From Przewalskia tangutica (taxonomy: Eukaryota > Streptophyta > Magnoliopsida > Solanales > Solanaceae): 64,000 nucleotides of DNA. A program made the translations under genes and the position numbers. The stretch covers positions 169,187,396-169,251,395 of the forward strand of contig CM056718.1 of NCBI GenBank assembly GCA_029844215.1, given 5' to 3'. The notes beneath the pieces are model-generated. The model did not search any database and was not told the origin of the DNA. It saw only the letters and a list, made by a program, of their open reading frames with translations. Position 1 is the stretch's first letter; every line of letters starts with the position of its first letter. Shown here piece after piece: positions 35,846 through 47,359 of this stretch.

Positions 35846-38503
35846 TATATGTTCCTGCATATTATCCCAACTGACGTTCATGTGTTTCTAAGTCTTTGTG
35901 TAGCTGCTTGATTTGAGTATTTGAGTCTTTTATTTTTGTGTCTTTGTTTTTGTTTTGATCTTTGCTCGAGGGCGAGCAAATGTTAAGTTTGGGGGTGTTT
36001 GTTAGGCGTATTTTATATACGCCTTTTGAGTCATTTTTAGTTGGTATTTCACTCGTTTTTGTTGTGTTTAGTATAGTAGCAGGTTTGTTTTTCTTTCTTT
36101 TGAGTCACAACGGTGCAAAATGGCAAAATGGCAAAAAGGAACGAGAAATGGGCAGAAAAGGTGCTCCCGGGGCGAAAATGACGAAAGTTGGCAACTCAGA
36201 GTGAAAGAAGGCAGCACCGCGGTGCCATATATACCGCGGAGCCACAGAACTTTCAGTACCGCGGTGCCATCAGGCAGTACCGCGGTGCCAATTGTGCTGA
36301 GAAGTTGTAGGATTTTCGACACCGCGGTGCCGGTATGCAGAACCGCGGTGCCGACGCGGGAAATTTTAGTTCCGAAGGCAAGTTGGCTAAGGGAAGATTG
36401 GTCCATAGGGCATAAAAATTAAAGGATATTTAAACCCTAGGGATTGATGCTATGAGAGGGTTGGTCATTCTACAACACAACACAAGGCGGATTTGGAGCT
36501 AAAATTGGAGACTTTGTTCTACGTAATTTTCTTTCTTTCATTTTTAATTCAGTTTATATATGAATTTTGTGTTAGTTCTTAGCGTGACTATGGCTAGGAG
36601 CTAAACACTTTATTAGGGTTTTCCTTATGAATCGCTTGAACTTCTATTCATGAATTAAGGCAGTAGTTTGATTTCTTCTTCACTTGATTAAGATTTAGTC
36701 AATAATTGGTATGAATGCTTGATAATTAATTGATCACTAATTATCATAATATATATGATTTCGAATCAAGAACCGAGAGGAGAGATTTGGATATGCTGTA
36801 ATTGACTAGACATAGGTTAAAATCATGACGACAGCACTCGATACTTGTGTAGCATTATAGGTTACTGTTCTTAATCCTCCTATGTGGTAAATTCTATTAT
36901 AGAAATATAAAAGGGTTCTGCACTGGGGTTGAGTGATTATATGTCCTAACCGGAATATAAGACAGTTTAGTTAACCGCTATCTTAACGTAGAAGAATAAG
37001 TCATTCTAGTTGCATTAAGGATTGAATAAAGTGGATAGTCGAGTATTTTGGAAGCCCTAATTCCTTCATAACTGATCACAACTTAAATAGTTAGTTAATT
37101 CTTGCAATTATTCTAGTAGTTAAACAAAAACTCAACTTAAATATCGATTGTCAAATAGATAACATAAAATAGATGAACGGTACTTATAAACCAGTCTTTG
37201 AGGACGATATTCGGTCTTATAAGACTATATTACTTGTGAACGATGCGTACGCTTGCGTGAGCAGTCAAAATATCGCTAATATCAAGCTTTCTTATCATTA
37301 TTAGGTGTCTCATCGACCGAGCTCCCATTCATCTTACCTTTACTTTTCCATTACACATTGCCTTGGGGGTCTCTTGTCTCAAAGTATTTCTCATACTATT
37401 TTCCTGAACATCAGAGGTTCGTCACCTTTGGCGTAAAAGTCCTTATTGTCCTTTCTATACTATTGATCATTTCGATGTTGTGGAGTAATCATACCCTTGT
37501 GAAATTTGCATTTCATTCACCTTTATCATTTTTATCGTAACCGTTACACCTCGTAGGTTAAGACAATGGTTAAGGACGTCATTAAGATTAAAATTCAGAT
37601 AATGGATATGAGATACATTTACATAAGCTACGAGCACGTCAATGAGAATTTAATATGATAAGTTATATATATTTCCATTAAGGATCATTACATATTTTAA
37701 GAATTACGACGTGAAGAATGCGAGACCTTATGGAATTCCCGGAAACTAAAGGGGACGGGAATCAAGATTAAAAGAAGTGGGACTAAGATTTATTATTTGG
37801 GGGATTAATTTAGTTAAGTTAACAATTAGAGGGGCAAAGTGTAACATTTAGGGGGACTAAAATGCATATTTGTAAATCTGAAAATTGGATTCTAATATTA
37901 CCCTAACTATTGCACACTTGTCTTCTTCACTTAGAAACTAGGAGAAAGAACACTCCTCCCCCCCCCCCCCCCACGCCCTCTCAATTCAAAAATAACACCA
38001 TTCCTCTAATCAATTCAAGATTCAAGCAACCTCCATTCTATGATTAATCATTCCACAATTTGGAAGCAAAATCTTTGAAACCCAACCAGTGGGTCACGGG
38101 TTTGCTGGCCGAAAATAGGCCTAGGATTTGTCAAATTTTAACAAGAATTTTGGGAAGAAAAACATGTACAACTGATGGTCTAACATGGTGGAATACATGC
38201 ATGTTAATTTGGAGTTGAAAGAGGTGTGAAAATGGAGGAGAAAAATGGGCAGAAAATCGCTGGTTGCTGGCAGATTTTTAGTCAACTTTGGAGGGATTTA
38301 TCTCCTCGCATATTAGAAGTTTTTGGGTGAATCAAAAGCCTAAAATGAAGTTCCTAGAGTCTAGTTTCCAACGCAACAAACCGCTCGTCGATAAGACACC
38401 GGAGTAGAGAGTTATGAACATTACAAGTTCAGGTGACAAAGCAGTGGCTAAATCGGGACTGTTTTGGGGATTAAATTAATGTATGAAAATTCTTCTTTCT
38501 ATG

Positions 38504-39807
38504 TGGTGCGCGATTTAATGCACACACTTTAACGCAAGTGCACATTGTCGACTCAAGTAATATAGTCTTGAAGACCGAGTTATCGTCCTCAGGGATTAGT
38601 GCTCAAGTACCAACTATCTATCCTTTGTTATCTATTTGGTAACCGATATTTGAGTTTGTTGATTATAACTAACAATTATAAAGACTAATTAACTAAGTGT
38701 TTACTTCAGTGATGATGGAAATAGGGCTTCCACGTCTCCTCAACTATCCGCTTATGTTGCTTATTAATGCAATGAATTATGGTTCTTCTTCTTTTGGAGC
38801 TAGCAGGTTTACTAATTCGTTTTATACTCCCGTTAAGGCTATATAAACACTCAACCCCAGTAGCGCTCCTTTCTACCTTTCGGTGATAAGGATGACTCTA
38901 TAGGAGGATTAAGAACAAAAACCCTGTTAATTGTCACGCACCATGCGTGAATATAAGTATTTAAACCCCTATTAACGCTACATAAGTAATTGAGGTATTT
39001 TCATCCCCAATCCGACTTATGTCACCCAACTTACAGCATAGTCACAACCTCCTCCTTTCGAAGTTTGATTAGAAATCATATAAATAATGATAATTAGTGA
39101 TCAATTAATTACCAAGCATGCAAAGCAACTATTGGGTAAATCTCAACAATAAGAAGAACAACCATAACATGCATTAACTCATAAAATAAGGTTCAAGTGA
39201 ATTGACATGGAAAGCCCTATAATGGAATTAGTTCCTAGCCATTGACATGACAAGAACTAATTCAATATCCAACATGAAAACTGAAATAAAGAAAGAAAGA
39301 AAAGAAAATTACTAAGTAGTGGTCTCCAATCTTCAACTCCAAGAAGTCTTGTGTTTGTGCAAGAAAGGGAACTCTTAAAAATTGCCTAGGGTTCTCTTTT
39401 TATAGCCTCCAAACCGCCCTTCAACTTTTCCTTCAGGCCTGGCCTGCACTGCCTAAAACTCGATTTTCAGCGTCGGCGCCGCGCAGAACTTCGCGCTGCT
39501 CGTGATTAGGCGCCGCGCCGCACTCTGCTGTCAGAGCCGCGCTGCAACTTCGCAGTTCGGATAATGGCGCCGGGCGCTCGCTCATACCTGGAGGTGTCGC
39601 GCGCCGCAGTCTGCCCGGTTCGCCACTTTCTCGCATTTCAAGCTCTGGAACCTCCGTTTTTGCCCTCTTTTCGCTTCTTTTCCGCCATTTTAACCAACTT
39701 GACTCAAAAGAAAGAAAATCTATCCTAATACGACACTTATTTGTACAAAAAGGGACAAAAGACTAACTAAAAATGACTCGAAAAGTGTATATAAAATACA
39801 CTGATCA
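38504..39807 (-). mobile_element. Solo LTR, 1304 bp, TSD CTATG
   Basis: Exact CTATG at 38499-38503 and 39808-39812. Plus-strand ends TGGTGCGCGATTTAATGC and ATAAAATACACTGATCA. Contains a GC-rich palindrome cluster at 39470-39610 (GGCGCC, GCGCGGCG words), in the place where the Athila-like LTRs carry ACCGCGGT arrays. Belongs to the TGATCGGTGTATTTTATATA family. Confidence 0.92.
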
Positions 39808-40970
39808 CTATGCTATAATTGAAGTTGCATATTGTTGTAGTTGAAGGAATGAACTTGTGTTAGGAAGAAGCCTTGAATTTAGACAATTCATGTGTCAATT
39901 TTGGGTGTGAGCCGAATTTGGTTATTTCGGACATATGTTGGATTCGTGTGTTGTGTTGTAAATTTCATCACTAATTGTGTATTAAAAATGGATGAAATTG
40001 TGAATATTAAAGATGGATTCATTATATGAGATTGTTGGAAAGACAAGTTGGTTTAATAGTTAAGAAAAAAGTTAAAATGGTTGCATGTTAATGACCTAAA
40101 ATTCATGGATAACTCTCGAACATTGTGTGACCTTTACGGGTTGTTTTTGTGCAAATTAATTGCTAGTATTATTATTAGTATCGTCGCAAATCGTATGTTA
40201 AGAATTGAAAGAAGCATTGGTACTTAATATTGTAATTAGTTATATAAAGGGACGCGAGATGAAATGAATTTAAGAAACCAAGAAAGGAGTTACAGAACTT
40301 TTTAGACATTATGGTAACATTTTACGAATTTCATGAATATGGTAAATAGGTGCGATAATCACCTTGATGGTTAAAATTGTTGTCTTTCATGAGTAAGGAG
40401 AAAGGAGGAGGTATGATGACGTATATGTAGTGTATGGAGCCTAATTAGATTACATATTGAAATGGTTGTGATTGTTGGTTGATTTGGATTGTTGGTTAAT
40501 TATGGATACGCATATAAACAGAGGAGATGATGCCCAGATTTTTATAGAATTAAGAAAGTCTTTATTCAAATAACTTACGTTAGGATTCCTAAAATTAATG
40601 GTCTTATTATTATGATTATAGGTTGACGTACTAGACGAAGCGCATCCTAGTTTTACATTGGTTGAGTGACTAAGAGGTATGTGAGACTATCCTTCTTTCT
40701 TTTGGAATGATTTTGTGAAACAAACTTTCATTTGACATGATTTTAATAAAAGTAAGGCGGACGTACATGATTTTCTACAAAGTTAGTTTTAAAGAAAAAT
40801 TATTTTGACAAGTGCCTATGATTTTCAGTAAAGATCTTATTATGATGATATTAAAGTCAAAGATGATTTCTAATTGCATATAGTTGCTCATGATATCTAC
40901 TCGTGCCAAGTCTTATTACACATTCACCGAGTCTCTCACATAGAGGGCCGACACTATATTGTATGTTCCG

Positions 40971-41261
40971 GGTTCGAGTCCCGGCTATTATTATTATATT
41001 ACTTGGGTTCGAGTCCCAAGCGGGTTCAACTCCCGATTTATTATTATTCCATGGATTAGCTCTCCATGATGCAGGTTCGAGTCCCATGACATTATATTAT
41101 TCCATATACTTACGTGGGTTCGAGTCCCACGATATATATACTTACTTGGGTTCGAGTCCCATGATATATACATACTTACTTGGGTTCGAGTCCCATGATA
41201 TATACATACTTACTTGGGTTCGAGTCTCATGATATATATGTACCTAGACGGGTTCGAGTCT
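40971..41261 (+). repeat. Array of nine GGTTCGAGTCC (tRNA B-box/T-arm-like) motifs
   Basis: GGTTCGAGTCC or one- to two-base variants start at 40971, 41006, 41023, 41074, 41117, 41149, 41183, 41217 and 41251. The last three intervals are 34 bp each. GGTTCGANTCC is the B-box bound by TFIIIC and encodes the tRNA T-arm. Several copies extend the stem, for example CTTGGGTTCGAGTCCCAAG. Spacers are TATATACATACTTACTTG-like. No acceptor or anticodon arm is present, so these are not tRNA genes. Confidence 0.9.
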
Positions 41262-42646
41262 CGTGTCATTATATCCTGAGGATATGAGTTCATGACTTTG
41301 GCATGATTTGCATATTTTGAAAAAGGTAAGAACTGATTTTCATTACTCTCATTTGGTAAGGCACAATTATACTGTTAAGTTGATTTCATACTTGCTTCCT
41401 GTTATACGTTGAACTGTTATGATCTCAATTACAATATTTTTTTTTCTAGTTTCACATACATCTATCGTACTGACCCCCTTTTCCCCGGGGGGCTGCGTTC
41501 ATGCCCGCAGGTACAGGTGATCGGTTAGGTGACCCTCCAGTTTAGGACATCTACCGCTGCTAAAGAGCTCCATTGTTCCGGAGCCAGTTATTTTGGTACA
41601 GATCTTTACATTCCAGACTTATGTATATTTTGGGCACGACGGGGCCCTGTCCCGTCATATGTCAGTATTGTACTTTTAGAGGTCTATAGACAGTTGCGGT
41701 TGATAGATGTGTTTTGGACTTGTGTAGAACGTTTATGCGGTTGAGCTAGCTGTATTGTTGCACTTGTTTTGGGATGTTCCCGTATATAGTGGCAGCCTTG
41801 CCGGCTTGCCTATTGTGATTACTCCTTTGCTTATGTGATGCTTGATCGGTGTATTTTATATACACTTTTTGAGTCATTTTTAGTTAGTATTTTACTCATT
41901 TTGTTTATGTTTAGTATAGTATTTGTCACGCCCCAAACCCCGGGCCCGTGACTGGTGCCCTACCTGGGCACCCTTCTACCTTAACAACTAAGTAAACTGC
42001 GGAAATTAAATAACACCTTTTTTTTAAACCAACGTACGTGCAAGGGCAAAGCCGACAAGGCTGCCATATAATATACATAACAAAAGACACTACACCGTAC
42101 ATGAGTCAAATCCCACATATGAATACAGACCTATAAGAGTTATACTGAACTATGACTGGACAAGGCCCCGCTGCATCTATAATCGTATAAAGTCTCAGAT
42201 CTGAAAGAACTTATACCAAAAAGATAAACTCCCGAACAGAAGGAGCTATCCAAAAACTCTGAGCAGGATCCTACACCTGCCGATCACCAAATCACAGACT
42301 AAACCTACTAGATGAACGCAGCCGAAGGCGAGGTCAAGACGAAGAATGTACCAAATGTGGTTGAAAAATATCAGAATGAAATCATAACAGTCTAAACAAA
42401 ACAGGAGACATGTATGATAGCCAACCTACAGTACACAACACATAAACAGTCATATCAAGTCAGGGACGCATGCCCTCAAATCATTACTAAAATATAACCA
42501 CGTGGTCTCACGCCCATAATATCAATCGTGCGTGGAATCCTTCCTCACCGCTTCGGCCCATGATATAATATAACACCAATAGGCATACATGAACACCAAG
42601 TCCCACTGTGTCCTAAAACCAGACGCCAAGTAGGAAAACGAGCGTG

Positions 42647-42990
42647 GTATAACGTCTTGGGTTTACCTCATTTATACTCTTACCCCGGAGTATGGTAACG
42701 CAAGGGTATAATGTCTTGGGTTTACCCTCATTTATACTCTTACCCTGGAGAAGGTGGTAACGCAGGGGGTATAATGTCTTGGGGTTTACCCCTCATTTAT
42801 ACTCTTACCCTGGAGAAGGTGGTAACGCAGGGGGTATAATGTCTTGGGGGTTTACCCCTCATTTATACTCTTACCCTGGAGAATGTGGTAACGCATGGGG
42901 TATAATGTCTTGGGGGTTTACCCCTCATTTATACTCTTACCCTGGAGAAGGTGGTATAACGTCTTGGGGGTTTACCCCTCACTTATACTC
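42647..42990 (-). repeat. Minisatellite of 59-66-bp units, six copies
   Basis: Units contain GTATAATGTCTTGGGGGTTT, ACCCCTCATTTATACTCTTA and CCTGGAGAAGGTGGTAACGC. The run GGGGGTTTACCCC within each unit can form a short stem, and neighbouring units differ in the number of G and C bases there. The ORFs across it are a by-product. Confidence 0.85.
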
Positions 42991-43222
42991 TTACCCTATC
43001 TCAACCGTCCACAAACAACACATAAGCACTACCATGTCTTTTATAAAAATCCGAATTTAACCCAAGTACTACAAATAACAAGATACCCGTGGAATCCCAC
43101 ATCACCGCTTGCAGACGCCCAAGTAACTTACAACAAGACCGCCGGCCCTCCAACCGAGAGTCGCGGCAACGTAATAAAACATAATACTTGCACTCAAAGG
43201 CTATCACCAGCACATATAGGCA

Positions 43223-43440
43223 ATTCTCAATTAATCAAGCCAAAATACTTATCAAGACACACATAGAATAATTCTCAATTAACCAAGCCAAAGTACTTAT
43301 CAAGGCACACATAGAATAATTCTCAATTAACCAAGCCAAAGTACTTATCAAGACACACATAGAATAATTCTCAATTAACCAAGCCAAAGTACTTATCAAG
43401 GCACACATAGAATAATTCTCAATTAAACAAGCCAAAGTAC
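43223..43440 (-). repeat. 48-bp tandem repeat, about five copies
   Basis: ATTCTCAATTAA starts at 43223, 43271, 43319, 43367 and 43415, an exact 48-bp period; units include CCAAGCCAAAGTACTTATCA and AGGCACACATAGAAT. Since 48 is divisible by 3, an artefactual ORF with a 16-residue repeat crosses it. The relative at 12000-12060 has only about two such units. Confidence 0.92.
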
Positions 43441-46400
43441 TACGTACGTACATTCTTTTCAAAAGACTCTTTTTTTTATGAAAAACCCCAAGATACTAAC
43501 ACCCGTAGTATCAAGGTGTGTCTATTTTTTCAAAGTAAGTTACTACACTTTTTAGAAACTCATTTCCAAGCTTGAAACCAAGTAACTTCAAATTTTCACA
43601 ATCTAGGCAACTTATGCCTAATAATCAAAATAGACAACTTTCTAAACCTTCCATAAAGCCGTTATAACCAACTTCCCATAAAGCCGTTATAACCCTTTAT
43701 GGTTTTAGACATATTCATTCCTTTTATAACCAAGAGACTTATACTAATTAAAACCAAGTATCACATACTTACAAATCAAGTTCTTAACTTTCAAAATACT
43801 ACAAGCCTCTTAATATTTAGAAAACAAGTTTCTTCTACTTTTAAACCTCAAGTAACTCACACCTCTAAAATAAGTTACCTCTCTTAAATAATGTCGTTTC
43901 TCCTCTTTTAAAACAATTAAGTAAACCACTCCTATGACTCCCCTAAAGTCATTAAAACGACCATTAGGTTTTGGAACTAAGGCACTAGCCAAAAGGTTTG
44001 GAAACCACTTCCTTTTCAAGACTCCATGTACTTTAAGCAAAATACTTTCACTCTTAAGAATCCAAACTCCACTAAGGCAATGGATTATACAACTTACAAT
44101 TTAAACATCAAAGTACAATCAAGGAAGTACATAGAACAAATTCTATACTAGGCAATCCAAGTACAACCAAGGAATGGATCATTTAAGGAGTAGGACATAC
44201 TTTCTTTATCTTAAGAAATCATGCTAGAATAGGAGATAGTTCACATACCTTTTCGGCTAAATCCACAAGCTAAGCCGAATACGCCGTACGTAGAAGTGTC
44301 AACCTAAAATGGTCACAACAAGACTATCAACTTCTAGTCTCTAACATAGAATAATACTAAGTATACAGTCTCTAATTCTACGGAAAATCGGGCAGCACCT
44401 CTTTTGTTTCTACTCACTTTGTCACCTTTTTCAAGGCCGAATACAATAACCAACACGCCACATTTAAGGCTCCAAACAAAGGGGATTACACGTCTTACAA
44501 TACGTGTAAAATTCCGCCCCACAATTAATACGAAGTAGTTCCATATTCAAGCCATTCTCGGCCAACAACATAACCAACAATTCAAAGTCTTTTCCAATCC
44601 TTTTCAAATTCCAAGTTCTAAGGTCTAACATGTTATATAGTCATAAACAACTTCAACAACTACAATTTCCTTCTTTCTACAACATGCGACGACTTAAACT
44701 AATAATCGACTTGAATTGTAATCTTAAGGCTAACATGCTAGTTTTTCGGATTAGGGTTCCAATAGCCAAAACACTTATCCAACTTCATACTATATAACTC
44801 ATGCTTGCTAATATCCATAGCTACAACAATAAGTAAGTCTTAACTACTAAAACGACAAAAATTATACCTTTCCAAGCCCTTAAAATTTCCAAAATTCAAA
44901 GTCGCGCCTTAGAAATTCTTAGCTCCTTTCCTTAAGTTCCAATCCGCTCCAAGCACTCCTTAGAAGCCTATGAAGAACCAATCTTCAAGTTCCAACTTCA
45001 AAGTTGAAGAACTCCTCGAGTTTCCGCCTTGCGACTAATACGAAAACGCCGTTTTTCCGAAATCTTTCTATTGAGATAACCTTACAACACTCTTAGGAAC
45101 CTTGGTTTAAAGTCTTGTGAGCAATGGAGAAAAACTACAAAATTTTCTTGTGCAAGCTTAGTCAAACCCGAGAGCCCTTTTTCTTCACAAGACTAGTTCT
45201 TGAATTTTTTTACTAAGTATAGAATGCTCAAGTCTTGCACTACTAGTGTAGTGAATATATAACACATTGGATGGCTTAGATAATAACACTTGTTAAAATT
45301 GGAGGGAAGAGATCGCTGCCGCTTCGACTTGGTCAACAATGTCAAACTCTTAATTAGCAAGACTTTGTCATCTACACCTTGGTCAAATGACCCTTTTGCC
45401 CTTTGCATAATTCGACCAAGCCATGTGGGAGGGGTGCCACGTGTCGCCCTCTTATTCGTCCATAAAATTCTGTAACCCTCGTGGGCCCCACAAAACGTAA
45501 AATTCCTCGGGTGGGCCCCACGTGACCAAATCCGTAAAAAATAAATTTCCATAAGGTTAAGAGTTCCATACTCTTCAAATAATGCATTTTGAGAATCCAA
45601 TTCTCAACAACGAACATTTTTCCTTTCCGACGTTCGGAAGATTTTCCGTCGGAAAAACAATTCTTCCTTTCGTACCAATTTCCAAGTCTTGATTCCTTAC
45701 GTACATTCTCTTATACACGTCCTGGACTTACGGGGTGTAACAGTATTAGGGTCGTTTTCCTTTCTTTTGTGTCATAGCGGTCAGAAATGGAGAAATGGCG
45801 AAAAATGAGGAAATGAGCTTAATTGAGATGAAATTGCACACTAAAAGGGGCCAATAAATGAAGTCTAAGAAGTCCCGGGAAGTATAGACAAGATCGACGG
45901 CCCGATGAAAATCGACGATTTAATCAAGAACCGCCACAAAACGCTTCGAGCCATGTGCGAATGTTCAGAAAGTTGATTTGACTGCAGGTTCTTCGGCGCC
46001 GTGGCGCCAGATTGCAGGGCCACGGCGCCGACGAGGGATTTCTGAGTTTTGGGCCGAATTTACACGTTTTCAGGGTCCAAAAGGGATAACTTTTCCCACC
46101 TACATAATCCTTAACCCTTTACCTAAAGGATTCCATAACTTTTCTTTAACCCTTTACCTAAAAGATTCCATAACTTTTCCTACCTACATAATTTCTAACC
46201 CTTTACCTAAAGGATTCTTGAGTTATAAATAATCTCTACATCATTAGAAGAATTCATCCTACATTCCATCCCACACTTGACAAATTTCATTCTCCATCCA
46301 TCATTCATCCACCATTCCATCTTGTAAATATTCCACAACACAATCCTTGGATGCTAGAAGGTTTGGAGACTTGTTCTTGAGTATTTTTCTTTTCTTTTTT

Positions 46401-47359
46401 TTGCTTTGTTTATTTCAGTTCATGTATGGAGATTGTATTAGTTCTTAGCGTGACTATGGCTAGGAGCTAATTACTTATTTAGGAATTTCCTTGTGATTCT
46501 CTTGAAACTCTTATTCATGAATTAATATATTAGTTGATTTCTTCTTCACTTGTTTAAGATTTATTCAATAGTTGCTTTGATTGCTTGATAATTAATTGAT
46601 CACTAGTTATCATCACTTATATGAGTTCTAATCGAAATCCGAAAGGGGAGATTGTGAATATGCTATAGTTGAATGAACATAGGTTTAAATCGTGGACGAA
46701 AGTACCCCGATACTTGTGTAGCTTAATAGGTTATTGCTTTTTGTAGTCAATCTTGTCACCGAAAGGTAGAAGGGTTCTCCATTGGGGTTGAGTGTTTATA
46801 TTACCTTAATAGGAATATAAAACGGTCTAGTTAACCTGCTATCTTAACGTAGAAGAAGAAGTTAGTCTAATTGTATTAAGGATTGAATATAGTGGATAGT
46901 TGATGATCTTGGAAGCCCTAATTCGCCATCATAACTGATTTAAATCAAAGTATTTTCATAATTAGTTTATTTCATGCATTATTAGTTTAGAATTCCAACT
47001 CAATTAACGTTAACCAAATAGAAACTAAAGCATAGATAATCGGTACTTGAAAACCAGTCCCTGAGGACGATATTCGGTCTTACCTAGACTATATTACTTG
47101 TCACGGTACGTGCATTTGCGTTTAGTGTGTGCATAAATTGAACATCAATGCTATTTGGTGGCAGCCTAGTCGGCTAGCCTGTTGTGATGGTTGGATAGTT
47201 GTGTAAGACAGCCTTGTCGGCTCGCCTATTTTGGGTATATGTTATAGATGCAGCGTTGTGTTGCCGAAATTTTCTATTACCCTTAAGGGTCAGTTGATTA
47301 TGTGACGAGTTAGTGTAATGGCGTCCAATTAGGGCGTCGGGTCGGGTCGTGACAGTAAC

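Larger units (their letters stand above)
26995..37281 (+). mobile_element. Athila-like Ty3/gypsy element lacking reverse transcriptase and integrase, TSD TCAAG
   Basis: 10,287 bp bounded by the exact duplication TCAAG (26990-26994, 37282-37286). 5' LTR 26995-28302 (1308 bp; TGTTAGGAG to CGCTAACA); 3' LTR 36000-37281 (1282 bp; TGTTAGGCG to CGCTAATA). Primer site TGGCGCCGTTGCCGGGG at 28309-28325 complements the 3' end of plant tRNA-Asp(GUC) including CCA. Polypurine-like AAGTTTGGGGGTG just before 36000. Internal order: gag, aspartic protease, spacer with a MITE, a second ORF with a plant-transposon-type domain, then a solo LTR of a related family. No RT, RNase H or integrase reading is present, so mobility would have depended on another element. 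Confidence 0.92.
41924..45742 (-). mobile_element. Minus-strand solo LTR, 3819 bp, TSD GTATT
   Basis: Exact GTATT at 41919-41923 and 45743-45747. Plus-strand ends TGTCACGCCCCAAACC and ACGGGGTGTAACA. Same TGTTACACCCC..CGTGACA group as 10050-13219, longer because of two tandem arrays (42647-42990 and 43223-43440). Conserved hairpin at 44481-44520. Confidence 0.92.
41843..47147 (+). mobile_element. Solo LTR split by a nested LTR, TSD ATGCT
   Basis: Exact ATGCT at 41838-41842 and 47148-47152. Starts TGATCGGTGTATTTTATATA and ends TAAATTGAACATCA. Own pieces 41843-41923 and 45748-47147, about 1.48 kb. GC-rich words GGCGCCGTGGCGCC and GGGCCACGGCGCC at 45992-46030 are its version of the palindrome cluster. 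CCCTTTACCTAAAGGATTCC is repeated three times at 46110-46215. Confidence 0.92.
37542..47354 (+). mobile_element. Long solo LTR holding further solo LTRs, TSD GTAAC
   Basis: Starts CGTTACACCTCGTAGG (TG mutated to CG) and ends CGGGTCGGGTCGTGACA; exact GTAAC at 37537-37541 and 47355-47359. Own pieces 37542-38503, 39813-41842 and 47153-47354, about 3.19 kb, similar in length to 10050-13219. Insertions: 38504-39807 and 41843-47147. A 19-base poly-C-rich tract is at about 37955-37973. The B-box/T-arm array (40971-41261) lies in the part where related LTRs carry other minisatellites. Confidence 0.88.

Noticed and set aside
39433..39636. GC-rich ORF on the minus strand
   Set aside because: It is a by-product of the GC-palindrome cluster of a solo LTR whose limits are fixed by an exact CTATG duplication.
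40971..41261. Cluster of tRNA genes suggested by repeated GGTTCGAGTCC
   Set aside because: Only T-arm-like stems are present; there are no acceptor, D or anticodon arms and spacers are AT-rich and too short.
42647..43440. CRISPR-like array or repeat-protein gene
   Set aside because: Repeats are contiguous without unique spacers, lie in a plant LTR, and the ORFs exist because a 48-bp or similar period keeps frame.
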